Shown here: piece by piece, positions 1 to 5,504 of the stretch
Layout: every line of letters begins with the position of its first letter
Numbering within the stretch: position 1 is the stretch's first letter
Assembly (NCBI GenBank): GCA_021325695.1
Contig: JAJTCR010000206.1
Location: 1 to 6,281, forward strand
Source: Steroidobacteraceae bacterium
GTDB taxonomy: Bacteria; Pseudomonadota; Gammaproteobacteria; Steroidobacterales; Steroidobacteraceae
DNA length: 6,281 nucleotides
Direction: 5' to 3'
Program-made: the position numbers and the translations under genes
The notes under the pieces: generated by a model
What the model saw: the letters and a program-made list of their open reading frames with translations, nothing else
Database searches by the model: none
What the model was told of the DNA's origin: nothing

Positions 1-1218
1 TCCGGCACGGAGACGGCGCTGATGAGCGTCAACCGCTACCGCTTGCGTCACCTGGCCCGGGAGGGCAGTACGTCGGCGCGCATGGCCGAAAAGCTGCTCG
101 AGCGGCCGGACCGCCTGATCGGCATGATCCTCGTCTGCAACAATTTCGTGAACACGGCCGCCGCCGCGATCGTCACGATCATCGCCCTGCAACTCGGCGG
201 CGAGGGTTTCGCGGCGATCGGCGTGGGCGTGTTCACGGTGCTGCTGATCATCTTCGGCGAGGTGGCGCCGAAGACGTTCGGCGCCCTCTACCCCGAACGC
301 ATCGCGCTGCCGGCCGCCGTGGTGTACACGGTCCTGCTGAAGGCGCTCTACCCGATCGTCGCGGCCACCAACCTCGTGGCGAACGGCGTGCTGCGCGCGG
401 TCGGCGTCACGCGCGAGCAGGCGAACCGGATGTCGCTCAGCACCGAGGAACTGCGCACCGTGGTCGCCGAGGCGAGCACGGTGATCCCGCACCGCCACCA
501 GCGCATGCTCATGAGCATCCTCGACCTCGAACGGATCACGGTGGAGGACATCATGGTGCCGCGCCACGAGATCTTCGGCATCGACGTGACCGACGACTGG
601 GACGACATCGTCGAGCAGATCCGCGACAGCCGCCACACGCGCATCCCGGTCTACGACGGCAACCTCGAGTCGCTGATCGGCATCCTGCACATGAAGAAGG
701 TCGCGCGCCTGCTCGCGCTCGACGAATTCGACCGCGAGAAACTCGTCGCGCTCGCCAAGGCGCGCGAGCCGTACTACGTGCCCGAGGGAACCTCGCTCAA
801 CACGCAGCTGCTGCAGTTCCAGCGCCAGCGGCGGCGCGTCGCGTTCGTGGTCGACGAGTACGGGGACGTGCAGGGGCTCATCACGCTCGAGGACCTGCTC
901 GAGGAGATCGTCGGTGAGTTCACCTCGGACACGAGCATCCTGCACAAGGACGTCCATCGCGAGCGTACGGACAGCTTCGTGGTCAATGCCTCGGCGAGCG
1001 TGCGCACGCTCAACCGCAAGATGGGCTGGACGCTGCCGGCGTCCGGGCCGCGCACGCTGAACGGGCTGATCGTGGAGCAGATGGAGACGATTCCGTCGCC
1101 GGGCCAGCGACTCCGTATCGGCGACTACTCGCTCGAAGTGCTGCAGGTCACCGACAACGCGGTCAAGACGGTGCGGCTGAAGCCGGTTGCGATCCCTACG
1201 CCCGAGCAGTCTTCCTGA
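1..1218 (+). CDS. CNNM/CorC-family membrane protein (DUF21-CBS-CBS-CorC_HlyC), 5'-truncated
   Basis: The frame is open from base 1. The residues before the first ATG (SGTETAL, then M at 22) belong to the conserved DUF21 start of this family, so position 22 is internal and the true start lies upstream. Visible are 405 residues (window numbering). DUF21 membrane region: hydrophobic segments at about 38-66, 69-88 and 102-125, with the family motifs CNNFVNT and GEVAPK (86-91). Two CBS domains follow at about 182-242 and 252-307, including DEYGDVQG (285-292) and the acidic LEDLLEEIVGEF stretch. A CorC_HlyC domain lies at about 320-397. Proteins of this type (E. coli YfjD/CorB, human CNNM) are inner-membrane proteins linked to Mg2+/Co2+ transport or efflux; the CBS pair binds nucleotide and controls the membrane part. 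Only about 15-25 N-terminal residues seem to be missing. It runs convergently into radA. Family assignment is firm; the transported ion is inferred. Confidence 0.93.
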   Translation, partial: SGTETALMSVNRYRLRHLAREGSTSARMAEKLLERPDRLIGMILVCNNFVNTAAAAIVTIIALQLGGEGFAAIGVGVFTVLLIIFGEVAPKTFGALYPERIALPAAVVYTVLLKALYPIVAATNLVANGVLRAVGVTREQANRMSLSTEELRTVVAEASTVIPHRHQRMLMSILDLERITVEDIMVPRHEIFGIDVTDDWDDIVEQIRDSRHTRIPVYDGNLESLIGILHMKKVARLLALDEFDREKLVALAKAREPYYVPEGTSLNTQLLQFQRQRRRVAFVVDEYGDVQGLITLEDLLEEIVGEFTSDTSILHKDVHRERTDSFVVNASASVRTLNRKMGWTLPASGPRTLNGLIVEQMETIPSPGQRLRIGDYSLEVLQVTDNAVKTVRLKPVAIPTPEQSS

Positions 1219-1255
1219 CCGCGGCGCACGCGTTCAAACCACGTCCGCAGGTTCA

Positions 1256-1320
1256 GGCGTTCGATCCGGGATCTCGGTCCTGGCTCCGAAAGCCCAGGTC
1301 CGAGACGCGGATCGCGCGCC
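1256..1320. terminator. Long imperfect palindrome between convergent genes; candidate bidirectional terminator
   Basis: Arms that can pair, from outside in: GGCG 1256-1259 with CGCC 1317-1320; a T-G wobble and one mismatch; CGATCCG 1262-1268 with CGGATCG 1308-1314; a small internal loop; TCTCGG 1272-1277 with CCGAGA 1300-1305; one T/T mismatch; CCTGG 1279-1283 with CCAGG 1294-1298; loop 1284-1293. It lies in the 130-bp gap between the two stop codons, where a terminator serving both strands is expected. No T-run follows on either strand, so intrinsic termination is unproven; 3'-end protection or a REP-like element are alternatives. Confidence 0.5.
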
Positions 1321-1348
1321 AGGCACCTCGCGCGCTCGGGTCCGTCGA

Positions 1349-2716
1349 TCAGAACGCCCGCTCGAGCGCATCCTGCAGCCGGGCGATGCCGTCGATCGCG
1401 CCGACCCTGCGCGGCACGTTCGCGGCCGGCACCAGCGCGCGTCTGAAGCCCTGCTTCGCCGCCTCGCGCAGGCGTTCCTCGCCGAACGGCACCGGGCGGA
1501 TCTCGCCCGTGAGACCCAGTTCGCCGAAGCAGACCGTGTCCACGGCCACCGGCCGGTCGCGTACGCTCGACAGCACGGCGAGCACCGCCGGCAGGTCCGC
1601 CGACGTCTCCCCGATGCGCACACCGCCGACCACGTTGACGAAGACGTCGCGCCCGGCGGTCGAGATCCCGCCGTGACGGTGCAGCACGGCGAGCAGCAGC
1701 GCCAGCCGGCTCGACTCGAACCCCACCGCCACGCGTCGCGGATTCATGGCCTGGGCATCGTCCGCGAGCGCCTGCACCTCCACCAGCAGCGGCCGGCTGC
1801 CCTCGCGCACGACGGTCACCACGCTGCCCGCGACCGGTTGCGGATGGCGTGACAGGAAGATCGCCGAGGGGTTGCGCACCTCGCGCAGGCCTTGCTCGGC
1901 CATCACGAACACGCCGAGTTCGTTGGCGCTGCCGAAGCGGTTCTTGACCGCCCGCACGACGCGGAAGCGGCTCGCCGGGTCGCTTTCGAAGTAGAGCACC
2001 GTGTCGACCATGTGTTCGAGGATCCGTGGACCGGCGATCTGGCCCTCCTTGGTCACGTGGCCGATCAGCAGGACCGCCGTGCCCGAGTCCTTGGCGAACC
2101 GCACGAGTCTCGCGGCCGATTCGCGCACCTGCACGGCGGAACCCGCCGAGGATTCGCTGAGCTCGGTCTGCATGGTCTGGATGGAGTCGACCACGAGCAC
2201 CTGGGCCCGCGAGGCGACCGCCTCGTCGATGACCGACTCCACCCGCGTCTCCGCCCCCAGCCGCAGGCTCGTCGCGTCGAGACCGAGCCTCTGGGCACGG
2301 GATGCGACCTGGCGCACGGATTCTTCGCCTGAGACGTAGAGCACGGGTCGCGCGCGGCTGAGGGCATCGGCCGCCTGCAGCAACAGCGTCGACTTGCCGA
2401 TGCCGGGATCGCCGCCCAGCAGCACCACCGACCCCGCCACGAGCCCGCCACCCAGCACGCGATCCAGCTCGCCAATGCCCGTCGCGGCGCGGTCGTCGCG
2501 TTCCTGTGCGATCTCGGTGATGGTTCGGCTCGTGGACGGTCCGGTCGCCGTGGTGACGCCGCCCTGCGCGCGTCGCTGCGCGGCGGCGCCGCCGACGATC
2601 GAAGACACGGCCAGCTCGAGCGTGTTCCAGGCCTCGCAGGCTGGACACTGCCCTTGCCATTGGGGTGTACGAGCACCGCACGTACCGCAGACGTAGCTGG
2701 TTTTGGGACGTGCCAT
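1349..2716 (-). CDS. radA: DNA repair protein RadA
   Basis: 455 residues, close to the 460 of E. coli RadA. RadA is a cytoplasmic, RecA-related ATPase that works with RecA in recombination, promoting branch migration and processing of recombination intermediates. Domains in order: N-terminal C4 zinc finger (C10, C13, C24, C27); RecA-like ATPase with Walker A GDPGIGKST (102-110) and Walker B VLVVDS (D177); the RadA signature KNRFG (258-262); then a C-terminal Lon-like domain (about 280-455) with the GGVRIGETSADLP region and a GELGLTGEIRPV segment. The start at 2716 gives MARPKTSYVC, the usual RadA N-terminus. An in-frame Met at 2830 would add 38 Arg/Ser-rich residues not typical of RadA. No strong Shine-Dalgarno is visible upstream. 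It is convergent with the CNNM gene and divergent from the kinase gene. No key residue is missing. Confidence 0.97.
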   Translation of the reverse strand: MARPKTSYVCGTCGARTPQWQGQCPACEAWNTLELAVSSIVGGAAAQRRAQGGVTTATGPSTSRTITEIAQERDDRAATGIGELDRVLGGGLVAGSVVLLGGDPGIGKSTLLLQAADALSRARPVLYVSGEESVRQVASRAQRLGLDATSLRLGAETRVESVIDEAVASRAQVLVVDSIQTMQTELSESSAGSAVQVRESAARLVRFAKDSGTAVLLIGHVTKEGQIAGPRILEHMVDTVLYFESDPASRFRVVRAVKNRFGSANELGVFVMAEQGLREVRNPSAIFLSRHPQPVAGSVVTVVREGSRPLLVEVQALADDAQAMNPRRVAVGFESSRLALLLAVLHRHGGISTAGRDVFVNVVGGVRIGETSADLPAVLAVLSSVRDRPVAVDTVCFGELGLTGEIRPVPFGEERLREAAKQGFRRALVPAANVPRRVGAIDGIARLQDALERAF

Positions 2717-2785
2717 TAGGGACGATGACAGACGACTCTGGGAGCGGACGGAGCGACGAAGGCTGCCCGTGCGTGACCGAACGGG

Positions 2786-2802
2786 CGCCGGCAGGCCCGG
2801 CG
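2786..2802 (-). other. Small GC hairpin in the radA leader
   Basis: CGCCGG (2786-2791) and CCGGCG (2797-2802) form a perfect 6-bp stem around a 5-nt loop. It would lie in the radA 5' leader if transcription starts near 2814. No T-run follows, and GC-rich DNA produces such stems by chance, so a function is only possible. Confidence 0.25.
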
Positions 2803-2820
2803 AGGCCACGAGGCGGCGCG

Positions 2821-2849
2821 ATCCTAGCACGCGCGGCCCACCCTGCCGG
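2821..2849 (-). promoter_or_regulatory. Candidate radA promoter
   Basis: Read on the minus strand, TAGGAT (2826-2821) is preceded by TGC, giving an extended -10 form (TGCTAGGAT). At a 17-nt spacing the -35 position reads CCGGCA (2849-2844), a poor match to TTGACA. Predicted transcription start is near 2814, leaving a leader of about 98 nt. This is the best sigma-70-like match I see on this strand between 2717 and 2905, but it is weak. Confidence 0.3.
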
Positions 2850-2851
2850 AC

Positions 2852-2867
2852 TGTGACGGCCGTGACA
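2852..2867. promoter_or_regulatory. CRP-family-like binding site (TGTGA-N6-TGACA)
   Basis: TGTGACGGCCGTGACA is a 16-bp palindrome with 14 of 16 symmetric positions. Against the CRP/Vfr/Clp-type core TGTGA-N6-TCACA it matches 9 of 10 fixed bases. Its centre (2859.5) is 41.5 bp upstream of the start of transcription predicted from the TATACT element at 2889-2894. That is the standard class II activator position, where the activator covers a missing -35. It could also affect divergent radA, lying just upstream of the candidate radA -35. The regulator is inferred; no regulator gene is present here. Confidence 0.45.
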
Positions 2868-2888
2868 ATTCGACCCGGGGCACCCCCC

Positions 2889-2894
2889 TATACT
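2889..2894 (+). promoter_or_regulatory. Candidate -10 element of the kinase-phosphatase-FHA operon
   Basis: TATACT matches 5 of 6 bases of TATAAT and stands out in a GC-rich stretch. No acceptable -35 occurs at 16-18 nt; the nearest, GTGACA at 2862-2867, is 21 nt away and overlaps the CRP-like palindrome. Transcription would start near 2901, only about 5 nt before the kinase ATG, which has no Shine-Dalgarno. The mRNA may therefore be close to leaderless. Confidence 0.4.
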
Positions 2895-2905
2895 GCCCGG
2901 CATCC

Positions 2906-3838
2906 ATGCGCAGGCAGACCGATTCGACAGTGCTGCTCGACACGGCTGGGGGTAATAGCCGCCCGGCGGCGTCGACGTCGACCTTGTCCTCCCACGTGCC
3001 CGGAGCGTCGCGCCTCGGGCGCTACGAGCTCCTCTACGAACTCGGCAAAGGCGCGATGGGGGTGGTCTATCGCGCCCGCGATCCGCGGATCAACCGTGAG
3101 GTCGCCCTGAAGGCGATCCGGCTGAGCGACGAGTTCGAGCGCGAGGAACTCGACCAGGCCCGCGAGCGATTCTTCCGCGAGGCCGAGATGGCGGGTCGCC
3201 TGTCGCATCCGCACATCGTCACGATCTACGACGCGGGGGAGGATCACGGCATCGCCTACATCGCGATGGAATTGCTGCGGGGCCACCACCTGGTCGAGTA
3301 CACGAGTGCGACGCGGCTGCTGCCGCCGGCGATCGTCATCGAAATCGTGGCGCGACTTGCCGATGCGCTGCACTATGCGCACCAGAACGGGGTCGTGCAC
3401 CGGGACATCAAGCCTGCGAACATCATGTTCGATGCGCCGAGTGGTGAGCTCAAGATCACGGATTTCGGCATCGCCCGCCTCACCGACTCGGGTCGTACGC
3501 GCACGGGTGTCGTGCTCGGCACGCCGTCGTTCATGTCGCCGGAGCAGCTGCAGGGCCGGCCAGTCACCGGCAGCTCGGACCTGTTTTCGCTCGCGGTGTC
3601 GTTGTTCCAGCTGCTCACGGGGCAGTTGCCGTTCCGTGGCGACAACATGCCCGCGCTGATGATGAAAATCGCACAGGAGGCGCACCCGCGCATCTGCACC
3701 TACGACCCGGTACTGCCCGCCGGGCTCGACGCGCTGTTCGACCGTGCGCTGGCCAAGGAGCCCCGCGAGCGGTATGAAAGCGGCGCTGCGCTCGCGCTGG
3801 CCTTGCGCGACGTGAACAGGCCGCAGAACAGGGTGTGA
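2906..3838 (+). CDS. Hanks-type (PknB-like) soluble Ser/Thr protein kinase
   Basis: 310 residues; ATP-dependent phosphorylation of Ser/Thr on proteins. All catalytic landmarks are present: glycine loop GKGAMGVV (47-54), VALK lysine K69, alpha-C glutamate E92 in FFREAE, catalytic HRDIKPAN (H165, R166, D167, K169, N172), DFG (186-188), SPE in place of APE (211-213) and the F-helix aspartate D225. The activation loop holds T198-R-T200 followed by GT at 205-206, with the spacing of the PknB autophosphorylation sites T171/T173. The protein ends shortly after the kinase fold (about residue 300), with no membrane helix, PASTA or other sensor domain, so it is predicted to be cytosolic. A 36-residue Ser/Thr-rich N-terminal tail precedes the domain and contains D6-S-T8-V-L-L. 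The ATG at 2906 lacks a Shine-Dalgarno; a GTG at 2930 is possible but would remove T8. The PP2C gene starts 50 nt downstream, suggesting an operon. Substrates are unknown. Confidence 0.94.
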   Translation: MRRQTDSTVLLDTAGGNSRPAASTSTLSSHVPGASRLGRYELLYELGKGAMGVVYRARDPRINREVALKAIRLSDEFEREELDQARERFFREAEMAGRLSHPHIVTIYDAGEDHGIAYIAMELLRGHHLVEYTSATRLLPPAIVIEIVARLADALHYAHQNGVVHRDIKPANIMFDAPSGELKITDFGIARLTDSGRTRTGVVLGTPSFMSPEQLQGRPVTGSSDLFSLAVSLFQLLTGQLPFRGDNMPALMMKIAQEAHPRICTYDPVLPAGLDALFDRALAKEPRERYESGAALALALRDVNRPQNRV

Positions 3839-3888
3839 CGGACCGGCGCCGCGGCCAGGCCGACGACGGATAACAGAAGAACGTACGC

Positions 3889-4713
3889 ATGCGACTGAAG
3901 GGAAAGTTCCGCTGCGTCGGGATGACCGACACGGGTCGGGTCCGCGAACACAACGAGGACACGATCGGCACGGATGCGGACATCGGCCTGGTCGTGCTGG
4001 CCGACGGCATGGGTGGCTACAAGGCGGGCGAGGTGGCGAGCGGCATCACCGTGCGCACCGTGATGGGCCTGCTCAAGGAAGCGGTCGACCGACAGGACCT
4101 GCGGCTGCACGACGGCGAGAGCGGCATCAGCCGTCCGGGCATCGTGCTGCGGGATGCGATACAGCGCGCCAACAAGATCGTCTACCAGACCGCACGGACG
4201 CAGTCGAACTGCGAGGGCATGGGCACGACCGTCGTCGCGGGCCTGTTCTTCGACGACAAGCTGACGGTCGCGCACGTCGGCGACTCGCGGCTGTATCGCT
4301 TGCGACAGGGCACGCTCGAGCAGGTGACCAAGGACCACTCGCTGCTGCAGGAACTGGTGGCGCGCGGCTTCTACACGCCAGAAGAGGCCCAGCGTGCGGC
4401 CGCGAAGAATTATGTGACGCGTGCACTGGGCGTGGAACCGACCGTCGAGGTCGAGATCACCGAGGCACCGGCGCAGAAGGACGACGTGTACCTGCTGTGC
4501 TCGGACGGGCTGTCCGACATGGTGGACGACACGGACATTCAGTTAACGATCAACACCTTTGGTGCTAATCTTGAGACGGTTGCGCGTCAGCTGGTGCAGC
4601 TGAGCAACGACAACGGGGGTCGGGACAACGTCTCGGTGGTGCTGGTCCGGGTACTCGACGCGTTCCCGGCGCAACGCGGTGTGATGAACCGCATACTCAA
4701 AATGTTCGGCTGA
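3889..4713 (+). CDS. PP2C-family (Stp1/PppA-like) Ser/Thr protein phosphatase
   Basis: 274 residues, about the size of the stand-alone bacterial PP2C catalytic domain. It is a metal-dependent (Mn2+/Mg2+) phosphatase, predicted cytosolic, removing phosphate from Ser/Thr. Motifs in order: R19-E-H-N-E-D24 (metal and phosphate site), ADGMGGY with metal ligand D39 (38-44), GMGTTVV (110-116), GDSRLY (131-136), TKDHSL (147-152) and the flap region to about 178, LCSDGLSDMV (203-212, D206), and GGRDNVSVVLV with metal ligand D246. All metal ligands appear intact. The start is supported by the usual short beta strand before the RxxNED motif (MRLKGKFRCVGMTDTGRVRE). A weak purine-rich AGAAGA lies upstream. 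It follows the kinase by 50 nt and precedes the FHA gene by 17 nt, so its natural partners are the kinase and FHA protein. This pairing resembles PpkA/PppA/Fha of type VI secretion, but no secretion genes are seen here. Residues 217-231 use unusually AT-rich codons (see findings). Confidence 0.95.
   Translation: MRLKGKFRCVGMTDTGRVREHNEDTIGTDADIGLVVLADGMGGYKAGEVASGITVRTVMGLLKEAVDRQDLRLHDGESGISRPGIVLRDAIQRANKIVYQTARTQSNCEGMGTTVVAGLFFDDKLTVAHVGDSRLYRLRQGTLEQVTKDHSLLQELVARGFYTPEEAQRAAAKNYVTRALGVEPTVEVEITEAPAQKDDVYLLCSDGLSDMVDDTDIQLTINTFGANLETVARQLVQLSNDNGGRDNVSVVLVRVLDAFPAQRGVMNRILKMFG
4543..4571 (+). promoter_or_regulatory. Candidate internal promoter upstream of the FHA gene
   Basis: Inside the PP2C coding region, TTAACG (4543-4548, 4 of 6 against TTGACA) is followed after exactly 17 nt by TAATCT (4566-4571), which keeps the three key -10 bases and carries an extended -10 TGC. 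It lies in the most AT-rich patch of the gene. Transcription would start near 4578, about 150 nt before the FHA start. Sequence match only. Confidence 0.25.
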
Positions 4714-4721
4714 GGGAGCGC

Positions 4722-4725
4722 AGGA
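4722..4725 (+). promoter_or_regulatory. Ribosome binding site of the FHA gene
   Basis: AGGA ends 5 nt before the ATG at 4731; a second purine block GAGGGAG (4712-4718) overlaps the PP2C stop codon. This is the clearest Shine-Dalgarno in the cassette and supports the ATG at 4731. Confidence 0.55.
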
Positions 4726-4730
4726 TCACG

Positions 4731-5465
4731 ATGGCCAGGCTGGTATTGCACCTCGACGGGCAGACGCTCGCCGAATACAACATGAGCAAAGAGCGCTACA
4801 CGATCGGGCGCCTGCCGGACAACGACATCCGCATCGACAACGCGGCGGTGAGCGGACACCACGCGCTGGTGATCAACATCCTCAACGACTCGTTCCTCGA
4901 GGACCTGAACAGCACCAACGGCACGTACGTCAACGGCAAGATCATCAAGAAGCACGCGCTGCAGCACGGCGACGTGATCACCGTCGGCCATCACGCGCTG
5001 CGGTTCGTCGACAGCGAGACCGAGGACGAGCAGGACGAGTTCGAGAAGACGATGGTGATCAGCTCGCGCGATGCCGCGCAGCTCATCGCCGGCGCACAAA
5101 AACCGGCCGTGGCGTCGTCGAACGGCCAGGGCGCCGCCGCCGCACCCGCGGTCGCGGCGGCGAGTGCACCGCCTGCGTTCGCGAACGGCGTGCTGCCGCG
5201 CGCGCGGTTGCAGGTGCTGTCCGGACAGTTCGCCGGGCGTGAGCTCGAACTCGTGAAGACGCTGACGACGCTGGGCCGGCCTGGCGTGCAGGTTGCCGCG
5301 ATCACGCGACGCTCCGACGGCTTCTACATCGTCCACGTCGAGAGCGGCCGCGCCGACGATTTTCCGCTCGTGAACGGTGCACCGATCGGCCAGCAGGCCC
5401 GTCGCCTGCACGACAACGACGTGGTCCAGCTCGCGGGCGTGAAGATGGGATTCTTCGAGAGCTAG
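4731..5465 (+). CDS. FHA-domain phosphothreonine-binding protein with a second, degenerate FHA-like domain
   Basis: 244 residues, predicted cytosolic, no catalytic domain. The N-terminal FHA domain (about 1-93) has the whole phospho-Thr pocket: G26-R27, S41 and H44 (SGHH), N63-G64 and N68-G69. FHA domains bind phospho-Thr peptides and so read the output of Ser/Thr kinases. An acidic stretch (94-105) leads into K106-T107-M-V-I110, a possible phosphorylation site with aliphatic +3. An Ala/Pro-rich flexible linker follows (about 120-156). The C-terminal part (about 158-244) again looks FHA-like: LGRPG with G182-R183, then RRSDGFYIVHV, LVNG (213-216) and a DNDVVQLAGVKMGFF strand. It lacks a clear S-x-x-H, so it may not bind phospho-Thr. 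Start chosen by its ribosome site, 17 nt after the PP2C stop. The TAG stop is the first unit of a heptamer repeat. The role as adaptor or effector of the kinase is inferred. Confidence 0.9.
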   Translation: MARLVLHLDGQTLAEYNMSKERYTIGRLPDNDIRIDNAAVSGHHALVINILNDSFLEDLNSTNGTYVNGKIIKKHALQHGDVITVGHHALRFVDSETEDEQDEFEKTMVISSRDAAQLIAGAQKPAVASSNGQGAAAAPAVAAASAPPAFANGVLPRARLQVLSGQFAGRELELVKTLTTLGRPGVQVAAITRRSDGFYIVHVESGRADDFPLVNGAPIGQQARRLHDNDVVQLAGVKMGFFES

Positions 5466-5504
5466 TGGCCAGTGGCCAGTGGCTAGTGGCTAGTGGTCAG
5501 TAAG
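5463..5504. repeat. Heptamer tandem repeat (YAGTGGC)n between convergent FHA and alr genes
   Basis: Consecutive units: TAGTGGC 5463, CAGTGGC 5470, CAGTGGC 5477, TAGTGGC 5484, TAGTGGT 5491, then a decayed CAGTAAG 5498-5504. Five good copies vary mainly at the first base. The first unit supplies the FHA stop codon (TAG 5463-5465). On the other strand, bases 5490-5492 supply the alr stop codon. Tracts like this can gain or lose copies by replication slippage. Confidence 0.9.

Noticed and set aside
2717..2830. Extension of RadA to an upstream in-frame Met at 2830
   Set aside because: The 38 extra residues are Arg/Ser-rich and unlike RadA; the zinc finger normally starts about ten residues from the N-terminus, fitting the Met at 2716.
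1125..2903. Very long open frame (592 codons) on the minus strand over radA
   Set aside because: It overlaps radA in another frame, is extremely rich in Arg, Gly and Ala, and shows no family motif; a side effect of GC-rich third positions.
2888..3685. Minus-strand open frame opposite the kinase
   Set aside because: Antisense shadow; the plus strand carries every kinase motif in order.
3839..3888. Promoter between the kinase and PP2C genes (GATAAC near 3869)
   Set aside because: The gap is 50 nt, the match is poor and no -35 is found; read-through from the kinase is simpler.
4587..5411. Long minus-strand open frame opposite the PP2C/FHA genes
   Set aside because: Antisense to two clear protein families; composition is His/Arg/Val-rich with no recognisable domain.
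2906..5465. Type VI secretion control module (PpkA/PppA/Fha1)
   Set aside because: The enzyme classes match, but the kinase lacks the usual membrane and C-terminal parts, and no secretion component is present in the window.
5463..5504. CRISPR array
   Set aside because: Units are 7 nt, directly adjacent and without spacers, so it is a simple tandem repeat.
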